Assembly (NCBI RefSeq): GCF_000230715.2
Contig: NC_019792.1
Coordinates: forward strand, 3,410,001-3,474,000
Length of the DNA: 64,000 bases
Source: Natronobacterium gregoryi SP2
GTDB taxonomy: Archaea; Halobacteriota; Halobacteria; Halobacteriales; Natrialbaceae
Direction: 5' to 3'
The first letter of the stretch is position 1; the number at the start of each line of letters is the position of its first letter. Positions 1 to 9,100 of the stretch are shown here, in pieces. Below the pieces are notes generated by a model, which worked only from the letters and a program-made list of their open reading frames with translations, searched no databases and was not told where the DNA came from. Both the position numbers and the translations under genes were made by a program.

Positions 1-2
1 TC

Positions 3-278
3 AACACCATACCGCTCGGTGACGCAGTACAACAGTACGTTGGAGTGTTCACGGGCGACTCATCTTCAACGGAACATATTTGCAATGACACAACCGCATC
101 TTTTGATGGTGGCTCAACCGACGCAGATACATTATTTGTAGGCGGTGAAGAAGGAAGGACGGATAGAAGTTGGGAAGGGTTTATTTCAGAGATCATAATC
201 TATGACGAAAAATTGGACTCGGATACACGGCAATCAGAACACGATAGGCTTGCGGATAAGTGGGGTATATCCTTTTGA
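3..278 (+). CDS. C-terminal end of a LamG/concanavalin-like tail protein (5' partial)
   Basis: The reading frame is open from the first bases of the window, so this is the 3' end of a longer gene. The visible ~91 residues look like the last strands of a concanavalin A-like/LamG jelly roll: a DTLFVGG strand, then SWEGFISEIIIYDEKL, and an ending of the type DRLADKWGI. This ending is typical of LamG domains on phage tail or surface proteins. It lies 68 bp upstream of a large structural-type gene on the same strand, so both probably belong to a provirus tail module continuing off the left edge. Family assignment rests on pattern only. Confidence 0.6.
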   Translation, partial: NTIPLGDAVQQYVGVFTGDSSSTEHICNDTTASFDGGSTDADTLFVGGEEGRTDRSWEGFISEIIIYDEKLDSDTRQSEHDRLADKWGISF

Positions 279-346
279 TTGACTCTGTGTCGCGGTCACT
301 CATCCGGCGCTTCGAAAACACTATCTTGAACATCTGACACAATGCG

Positions 347-2749
347 ATGAACTTGGAAGCCACAGCAATCAGTGAGACGAGCGTATCGCTTGAATGGACG
401 CCCCACGAGGACGCTACCAGCCAGGACGTTGTCCGCCAGCGCCAGTGGGGGAGCGAGTGGAGTAGCCAGGAGACGATCGCGACACTCGACAGCGACGTAG
501 ACGCCTTCGAGGACGACACCGTCCAGCCCGACCGAACCTATCGCTACCAAGTCGTTGCAGTCCTCGAGAGCGGATCGACCGACGAGTCGGACTGGCTGTC
601 AGTCGAGACCGACGATGCCGGCCTAAACCAGCATCCCGCCCCGCCCAGAGGCCCGCACGTGGAGGTCGACCACCCAGCGCGGTCGACGCCGATCACTCCC
701 CAGGCGCTCGACGTTAGCCGTAATCCGACGATCAACGGCTACCCGCGGGCGGAGATCACGGTACCCTACGGCGACTCGTGGCATTCTGACGCGCTGAACG
801 ATGCCGAGATGCGGGTCTGGCACTCCGGCGACCAGCAGCCGATCGAGCGACTTGAGCATCGCCGACTCGAGGAAGGCAGCGGACAGAAGCAGACCGAACT
901 CGAAGGCAAGGGCGGCATCCAGCTCGAGCAGCGGATCGTCGAGGATGTCGACGTCGAGCCGACCCACGAAGTCGTCGAGCGCATCCTCAAGACCTATACT
1001 GACTACGAGATCGAGGTGGACGAGCCGCGGGTCGACGCGGAAGAGACCGTCCTGCAGGCTGCGGACAGCGACGTGGAACTCGAGCAAGCCCTCGAGGATG
1101 CCGTCCAAAAGGCGGTTGAGGACGACACGTATCCGATAGCCATCGACGAGGACGGCCGAATCGTGCCATTACAGACGGCGTACTGGGTTAATCTCACTGG
1201 AGACCACCCCGACGACGCGTATGTCACTGGCTCGGCCGCTGAAGTCAATGCAGGAGAATCGACATCTCTCGAGTACACAATCCCGAGTGAACACGTTGGG
1301 TGGGCGGCCCGCACCGGGATTCACGATGAGACTACAAACGTTCGATTTGAGTTAAACGGGGTCAATCTCATCTCCGAGTTGTCAACAGGCAGCAGTAACT
1401 CTCCGACATGGTTTGATGTGACCGGGTCTGCCGTAGAAGACCCGCCGGACCTGGACGGCGGCGCATCCCCATTTTACTATCGGACCGAGCCGGACGGGGA
1501 CTATCGGATTGACGGGACCGTGATTTACGATCGGCGGTTCCACGACGTTGACGACTTCAGCGGCGAGGTTCACGAGCCCGGCGGGCATCTCGACCGGCCA
1601 CACGAGATCGGGACAATCCCGATCGACCTCGAGCCGATCACGACGCCGCTGTCGCTGACCGAGGTCTCGCTCGAGGTCTCGATGGACGACGACCAGCCCG
1701 CGCCGCTGCTCGGCCTCGGCATCGACGGCACCGACGACTTCGACGAAGTCGAAGACATGTCCGAGCACAGTCTCGAGTACGGAGAGTTGTCGACGAGTGC
1801 TCGCGGCCGCGTCTCAGTGGGCGCACGGTCGGACTCCGAGCCGCGGGATGAGACGCCACGGTACGGCTACGAGCCACTCGCGCTCGACACGCTCGAACTC
1901 CGCGGCGTGCTCGACAGTACTCCAGTTCTGACGAATCGGTCGTTCGACAACCGGCTGATGGACGTCCTCCAGGAGGTCGCGGACATCGGCAACTTCGCGT
2001 TCGAGATCCGCGCCGACGACAGCGGTGACCTCGTCGTGCACTGGACGCAACTCGAGCAGCGGTCGAGCGACGCCGACCCCGACCTCGCCAGCTACGAGAT
2101 CGACAAGCAGACCGAAGACGTCGTCGAGCGCGCGATCGTCTACGGCGGCGCTGCTCGAGTGACCCGCCAGTCGGTCGAGGTCGAACTCGAGGAGTGGGTT
2201 GACCTGCCGTTCCCCGACTCCAGGTTGGTCGAGCGCAAGGAGACAGTCTACGACCCCAGTGAGGACGACGAGTACTCGCGGGGCGAGGACTACGCGATCC
2301 GGTACTCGACCGAGAACGGCCAGCCACGCATCAAGGCGCTCGAGGACGGCGGTCTTGACGACGGGCAGACGGTTCGGATCGACGCGGACGTCAAGCCCCG
2401 CGGCGAGTTCGTCCAGGGTGATGTCCGGGACGGTGATGCGCGGACGGTGATCGAGGACATCCCCGGGCTTGCGAGTCGGCAGATGTGCGATCAGGTCGCG
2501 CTCTACCTCGTTGAGGAGACTGGCGAGTCGATTGTCGACGCCGAGATCACGGTGCCGCACGACGAGATCGGGTGGTCGGTGATCGACGCGATCGACATCC
2601 CGCAGCTGCCTGGCGACGGCCCATGGCAGGTCCGTGACGTCGACACCGACTCCTCGCAGACGCGGATCACGCTCGGTCCGGGCCAGACCCCGGACGAGGC
2701 CGTCAGCGAGATCCGCGACCGGATCTCCCGGAGCGAAGAACGCGTCTAA
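347..2749 (+). CDS. Large tail/minor structural protein with N-terminal fibronectin type III domain
   Basis: 800 residues from the ATG at 347. Residues ~1-90 form a fibronectin type III-like unit (VSLEWTPHED, then TYRYQVVAV and SDWLSVET). The rest is acidic, without signal peptide or membrane segment. The C-terminal third (ERAIVYGG, GWSVIDAIDIPQLPGDGPW and RITLGPG patterns) resembles phage tail proteins that build a baseplate or tail-fibre hub. With the LamG-like end upstream this suggests a tailed-provirus module. It is the last gene before the CRISPR leader. GC content and codon use look like the host, so any transfer is old or from a well-adapted virus. Exact function is unknown. Confidence 0.6.
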   Translation: MNLEATAISETSVSLEWTPHEDATSQDVVRQRQWGSEWSSQETIATLDSDVDAFEDDTVQPDRTYRYQVVAVLESGSTDESDWLSVETDDAGLNQHPAPPRGPHVEVDHPARSTPITPQALDVSRNPTINGYPRAEITVPYGDSWHSDALNDAEMRVWHSGDQQPIERLEHRRLEEGSGQKQTELEGKGGIQLEQRIVEDVDVEPTHEVVERILKTYTDYEIEVDEPRVDAEETVLQAADSDVELEQALEDAVQKAVEDDTYPIAIDEDGRIVPLQTAYWVNLTGDHPDDAYVTGSAAEVNAGESTSLEYTIPSEHVGWAARTGIHDETTNVRFELNGVNLISELSTGSSNSPTWFDVTGSAVEDPPDLDGGASPFYYRTEPDGDYRIDGTVIYDRRFHDVDDFSGEVHEPGGHLDRPHEIGTIPIDLEPITTPLSLTEVSLEVSMDDDQPAPLLGLGIDGTDDFDEVEDMSEHSLEYGELSTSARGRVSVGARSDSEPRDETPRYGYEPLALDTLELRGVLDSTPVLTNRSFDNRLMDVLQEVADIGNFAFEIRADDSGDLVVHWTQLEQRSSDADPDLASYEIDKQTEDVVERAIVYGGAARVTRQSVEVELEEWVDLPFPDSRLVERKETVYDPSEDDEYSRGEDYAIRYSTENGQPRIKALEDGGLDDGQTVRIDADVKPRGEFVQGDVRDGDARTVIEDIPGLASRQMCDQVALYLVEETGESIVDAEITVPHDEIGWSVIDAIDIPQLPGDGPWQVRDVDTDSSQTRITLGPGQTPDEAVSEIRDRISRSEERV

Positions 2750-2826
2750 CCCCTACCCCTCCTCTCTTCTCTCTTTTCGCGGTCTGTCCTCTCGAGAACA
2801 CTGTGCCGGGGAGCCGGGTAGAGGCA

Positions 2827-3110
2827 TCACTGTTCTTCGTCCAATTCCTTGATGAGTCAGTCAGTGGCTCGGACGAGGAGGTCGCTGAACGTTCCAAAAC
2901 CGAGCGTGAAGTGGTACTCCTTCTGTGGTGCCATAATGACTTCGATCTGGCCGTTCGAGCAGTCGATATTCGATACGACGTCGTCAGCCGGTAATTCGGA
3001 CAGACTCCCTGCTGTGTCGTGGGCCGTACTTGTACTACATCGACGTTCAGTGGCAGCTTGTTTCCATCGACCTCTAGGGGAAGACAGACTATTGGAGGTC
3101 GACGGAAATC
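2827..3110 (-). pseudogene. Decayed haloarchaeal ORF under the CRISPR leader
   Basis: On the minus strand the segment 3000 to 2857 reads as plausible protein (SELPADDVVSNIDC, then QIEVIMAPQKEYHFTLGFG). It hits a TGA at 2854-2856 and continues in frame as LIKELDEEQ to a second TGA at 2827-2829. Upstream (about 3110-3010) protein-like sequence (LPLEVDGNKLPLNVDVVQV) sits in a different frame. I read this as one small gene broken by a frameshift and a nonsense codon near a TGAC tandem. No family is recognised. It could be chance coding-like sequence. Confidence 0.3.
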
Positions 3111-3160
3111 AATTTGTGTCAGCGGCGTATACGTAGACTCAACGCCGGATTTCCGGCATG
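2960..3160 (+). promoter_or_regulatory. CRISPR leader
   Basis: Non-repetitive DNA directly 5' of the first repeat. Orientation is inferred from two facts: haloarchaeal I-B repeats run from GTTTCAGACG to GTTGAAGC away from the leader, and the degenerate repeat sits at the opposite end (11226). The leader should hold the array promoter and the adaptation signals next to repeat 1. Its upstream limit is not visible and it overlaps decayed coding sequence. Confidence 0.6.
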
Positions 3161-6100
3161 GTTTCAGACGAACCCTCGTGGGGTTGAAGCTTGTCGTGTA
3201 CGCGTGTGTTCGACGAGTTCGAGTGTTTCAGACGAACCCTCGTGGGGTTGAAGCTTCGACAGGAGCGACGACGTCGATGAACAGGTATCGTTTCAGACGA
3301 ACCCTCGTGGGGTTGAAGCTCGGGTGGCGTCGGGATCGGGCCGCGAGGCATGCCGGTTTCAGACGAACCCTCGTGGGGTTGAAGCACCCTCGAAAGCGTC
3401 GAAGTTCGGCTCGAGGTCGTGTTTCAGACGAACCCTCGTGGGGTTGAAGCGTGGGTCTCACTGCCAGATATGGAACACGCAAGTTTCAGACGAACCCTCG
3501 TGGGGTTGAAGCGAGCGTTGGGAGATGGTGATATGGGTGATGGTGAGAGTTTCAGACGAACCCTCGTGGGGTTGAAGCTCGTATTCAACCTCGAGCTCGT
3601 CCCCGGCCTCAACGTCGTTTCAGACGAACCCTCGTGGGGTTGAAGCCAAGAGCCGGTCGAACACATCAAGTGGGTCAAACAGGGTTTCAGACGAACCCTC
3701 GTGGGGTTGAAGCACACCGTCTGGTGGAGGTCAGGCGCAGGACGAGTTTCAGACGAACCCTCGTGGGGTTGAAGCCTTACATGACGACCGCCCGCAGTAG
3801 CGCGTCCCCTGTTTCAGACGAACCCTCGTGGGGTTGAAGCGCCCGGCGGATGCTGGTCGCCGTCAAGGACGGCGTTTCAGACGAACCCTCGTGGGGTTGA
3901 AGCGACCACCGTCCTCCCCGGTCTCCTCGCTCGAAGGGTGTTTCAGACGAACCCTCGTGGGGTTGAAGCCACTGCCCGAGCTGTGGAAACGAGATCGAGG
4001 GCCCGTTTCAGACGAACCCTCGTGGGGTTGAAGCCATGCCACGGTTTAAAATCAGATGGGCGTAGTAGGGCGTTTCAGACGAACCCTCGTGGGGTTGAAG
4101 CGATGTATTCGATGCCAGTCCGCGTTGAGTAGCTCGTTTCAGACGAACCCTCGTGGGGTTGAAGCGACCGTCCAGTCGTAGATCGGGTAGACGTTGTAAG
4201 CGTGTTTCAGACGAACCCTCGTGGGGTTGAAGCCCAGTCACTGATTCGGACTGTTTGTCGGTCATACGCGTTTCAGACGAACCCTCGTGGGGTTGAAGCC
4301 TCCTTAAGCCGCCGAGTCACAACCCGAACAGACTGGTTTCAGACGAACCCTCGTGGGGTTGAAGCTCACACGCGGGACACTCTGGAATGCCGAGCCCCTG
4401 TTTCAGACGAACCCTCGTGGGGTTGAAGCTTCATCTCGGACATACTCAGCCCTCGTCAGTTTTGAGAGTTTCAGACGAACCCTCGTGGGGTTGAAGCCGA
4501 AAGCACCCCAAGCACCCCGGAAAGCACCCCAGTTTCAGACGAACCCTCGTGGGGTTGAAGCCCGGTGCCCGACTGGGTTGACGAAAGCGACGTGCTTGTT
4601 TCAGACGAACCCTCGTGGGGTTGAAGCACCGACTCGTTGATCCACCAGTTCGCGAGGACGGTGTTTCAGACGAACCCTCGTGGGGTTGAAGCGACGAAGA
4701 GTCGCGGACGTGGGACGAGGGCGCTCTGTTTCAGACGAACCCTCGTGGGGTTGAAGCCCCGGTGGCGACGTCGTCAAGAGCGTGCACGAGCAAGTTTCAG
4801 ACGAACCCTCGTGGGGTTGAAGCTCGCGAAGGTCGTCCTCGTCGAGCGTGTCCAGCTGGGTTTCAGACGAACCCTCGTGGGGTTGAAGCGAACTCAACCT
4901 GACCACCGACGCCTTTGAGCCGAAGTTTCAGACGAACCCTCGTGGGGTTGAAGCAATCTCCGATACTCCGACTGTCTGATTCCGTATCCGGTTTCAGACG
5001 AACCCTCGTGGGGTTGAAGCGACCGTCGTGCAACAGCGGAGTACTACGACGGGGTTTCAGACGAACCCTCGTGGGGTTGAAGCGCCGGTCGATCACGCCG
5101 ACCGTGTGGCCCGTACGGTTTCAGACGAACCCTCGTGGGGTTGAAGCTTCCAGAACGTCGCGCACGAGCTGCATCTGTACCGTTTCAGACGAACCCTCGT
5201 GGGGTTGAAGCGGACTGTTTGTCGGTCATACGCCACCGTGAGTGGGTTTCAGACGAACCCTCGTGGGGTTGAAGCACTGCAGACCCTGTTGACAACAGAG
5301 ACGTGCTCGAGTTTCAGACGAACCCTCGTGGGGTTGAAGCACTGCAGACCCTGTTGACAACAGAGACGTGCTCGTTTCAGACGAACCCTCGTGGGGTTGA
5401 AGCCGACAGAAGCGAGTCAAAGAAGACTGGCTCGAAGTGCGTTTCAGACGAACCCTCGTGGGGTTGAAGCCCCTGGTGTTGGACCAAACCGGATCAGCCG
5501 AGAGCCGTTTCAGACGAACCCTCGTGGGGTTGAAGCTTCTACTGCACGCGTTGTGAGAAACTGACTTCGCCAGGTTTCAGACGAACCCTCGTGGGGTTGA
5601 AGCAGCTCCTCGACGAAGCGACCGATACCTTCCTCGTTTCAGACGAACCCTCGTGGGGTTGAAGCTTCCCCGGGTCGTTACTCATCGTCCTCACCCCAGA
5701 CGTTTCAGACGAACCCTCGTGGGGTTGAAGCCGGCTGTTATCACGTCGGCACTGTCGAACCTTGTGGGTGTTTCAGACGAACCCTCGTGGGGTTGAAGCC
5801 CACCACTTGTTCGCCTTTCGCGTGCGTGTGCCCGTGTTTCAGACGAACCCTCGTGGGGTTGAAGCAAACAAGGCCACTGGATCGCCCACGACGATGGCGT
5901 CGAGTTTCAGACGAACCCTCGTGGGGTTGAAGCTCTCTACCGGCAACGCATATCTCGAATTGTGGGATTGTTTCAGACGAACCCTCGTGGGGTTGAAGCC
6001 CTGGCTGTTGATCTCCTTGTTCGTGAGGAACGCGTTTCAGACGAACCCTCGTGGGGTTGAAGCCTTGTTGCGAAGCGCTCTCCGGTACGTCTCCGGGTCG

Positions 6101-9100
6101 AGTTTCAGACGAACCCTCGTGGGGTTGAAGCATCACTGTCCGACAGTTGATGCGCCGCGACCACGACGTTTCAGACGAACCCTCGTGGGGTTGAAGCATG
6201 GTTACTGGGTCTCTGGACTTTTGATAAACCGTTTCAGACGAACCCTCGTGGGGTTGAAGCCCCACCCCGTCGCGTACGCCAGCGGCCGCTGGACCGTTTC
6301 AGACGAACCCTCGTGGGGTTGAAGCACCGATCACCCAGACTACGCAGAAGCCGACGAACACGTTTCAGACGAACCCTCGTGGGGTTGAAGCCCAACCACA
6401 CGTCACTCATACAGACCCACCTCGGAATGTTTCAGACGAACCCTCGTGGGGTTGAAGCTCCCCGTCGTCGGGCAACAGCGGGGCCGCTTCGTCACGTTTC
6501 AGACGAACCCTCGTGGGGTTGAAGCCCGCCGTCGTGAGACCACGAGAACGACCCATACCCGTTTCAGACGAACCCTCGTGGGGTTGAAGCCGTCGGGACC
6601 GTCACGTCTTTCTGGGCGTGAACGACCGTTTCAGACGAACCCTCGTGGGGTTGAAGCATCGGTCGCTCACCTCATCGAGAGTGGCCGTTAGGACGTTTCA
6701 GACGAACCCTCGTGGGGTTGAAGCTACGTCATGGGGGTGATCTGGGACTGATGAGCCTCGTTTCAGACGAACCCTCGTGGGGTTGAAGCCCTCCGGTCCT
6801 TTCGCGGCCGCTCGCACCGACGCCGTTTCAGACGAACCCTCGTGGGGTTGAAGCTTTCGTCGTCATCTGCATTTGCTACTGATTGGTGGCAGTTTCAGAC
6901 GAACCCTCGTGGGGTTGAAGCCAAGAACAGGCCGAGAAGTGGTTTGAAAAGCATCGTTTCAGACGAACCCTCGTGGGGTTGAAGCGTCCGTCACGGCCGT
7001 ATCATCGGTTTCGAGGTGCGTCGTTTCAGACGAACCCTCGTGGGGTTGAAGCAGCACCCCGAGCACCCCCGAAAGCACCCCGGACTGTTTCAGACGAACC
7101 CTCGTGGGGTTGAAGCGTTGACTCATGGCGTCGACGAAAACCTCCTTACACCGGTTTCAGACGAACCCTCGTGGGGTTGAAGCGCATTGACGTAGCCAAT
7201 GCCGGCCTGTGGGATTGTTTCAGACGAACCCTCGTGGGGTTGAAGCGCCTACCACCCGCAGGGCGACCTCGAGGACGAGCAGTTTCAGACGAACCCTCGT
7301 GGGGTTGAAGCGTGCGATATACGCTAATTATAGTCTGTCCGGATGGTGTTTCAGACGAACCCTCGTGGGGTTGAAGCCTCGAGGATGTGTGTTAGTCGGT
7401 AATCGGTCGGGTCTGGTTTCAGACGAACCCTCGTGGGGTTGAAGCTCGACGCGGTCGCGAACGATCTCGAGAACGTCACCCTTGTTTCAGACGAACCCTC
7501 GTGGGGTTGAAGCCTCAACCTGATCGAGACGTTCATCCACAGCGAGAACGTTTCAGACGAACCCTCGTGGGGTTGAAGCCGAGGTGACGGTCAACGGCGT
7601 CCCCGGCTACGGGTCGTTTCAGACGAACCCTCGTGGGGTTGAAGCGTGTTGCCATATTTCGTCGCCGTTGTCGGCGTCGGGTTTCAGACGAACCCTCGTG
7701 GGGTTGAAGCGCGGTATTCGAGTTCTCGACCGTCGTCTGATCGTCGTGTTTCAGACGAACCCTCGTGGGGTTGAAGCTTCGCGCACGAAAAGCAGAAGTG
7801 GAAGTACAGGCGTTTCAGACGAACCCTCGTGGGGTTGAAGCTCGAGTAGTGTAGCCCAACGGCCAGCCAAAACTAGTTTCAGACGAACCCTCGTGGGGTT
7901 GAAGCTCCCGTCTGTTCGACGAGATACAACGCAACCTGCTCGCGTTTCAGACGAACCCTCGTGGGGTTGAAGCCGAGATACGCCCCGAATTTCGACACCG
8001 TAGTACGCCCGTTTCAGACGAACCCTCGTGGGGTTGAAGCCTCTCGGAGTGTGCGGGTTGCCGTGGGGTCCTCGGATGTTTCAGACGAACCCTCGTGGGG
8101 TTGAAGCTCGATACGATACGGCGAAAAGAAGGAACGACTTCGAGTTTCAGACGAACCCTCGTGGGGTTGAAGCCAACAGTTAAGGGGGATCACCCAGGCG
8201 GTCGATCAAGTTTCAGACGAACCCTCGTGGGGTTGAAGCACCACGTTTGTGTCGCGCCGCCTTATAGATAACGGCGGTTTCAGACGAACCCTCGTGGGGT
8301 TGAAGCATCCGACTCACCGTCTCATCGTCAAGCGACATAACCGGGTTTCAGACGAACCCTCGTGGGGTTGAAGCTCCGAACGCATCGAAGCCAAACAGAC
8401 ATCCCGCTCGTTTCAGACGAACCCTCGTGGGGTTGAAGCTCGCGTTGTGGACGAAAGTCAAACTCCGCTATCGCGAGTTTCAGACGAACCCTCGTGGGGT
8501 TGAAGCTGGCTGAGATAGACCGTGTTACGGTCGAACCCACCACGTTTCAGACGAACCCTCGTGGGGTTGAAGCAACTACGTCTTCGGTCTGTCGAGTAAC
8601 ACTGTAGTGTTTCAGACGAACCCTCGTGGGGTTGAAGCATGCGGTACTACGACTTCATCCACCCCGAGGACGAGTTTCAGACGAACCCTCGTGGGGTTGA
8701 AGCGAACAGTCGGGACCAACCAGCGCGACGTCGTCGAGAGTTTCAGACGAACCCTCGTGGGGTTGAAGCAACCGGACTCGTGGCGTACTCCCACGGCCGG
8801 TCAAGAGTTTCAGACGAACCCTCGTGGGGTTGAAGCGTGCGGTGCCGAGTCGCTGGACGTGCGCATCTCCGGTTTCAGACGAACCCTCGTGGGGTTGAAG
8901 CGATGTTGTCCGTTATCTCAGACCAACACTCTTCGGGTTTCAGACGAACCCTCGTGGGGTTGAAGCGTCTTCGCAGCCGCCACAGTAGCGCTGGACTGCC
9001 CCGGTTTCAGACGAACCCTCGTGGGGTTGAAGCCTGACCGACGACGTCCGCGTCTGGACGGTCGACCCGTTTCAGACGAACCCTCGTGGGGTTGAAGCCC

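Noticed and set aside
2849-3136. 95-codon plus-strand frame under the leader
   Set aside because: Composition is unlike haloarchaeal proteins; the opposite strand gives better, though broken, coding sequence.
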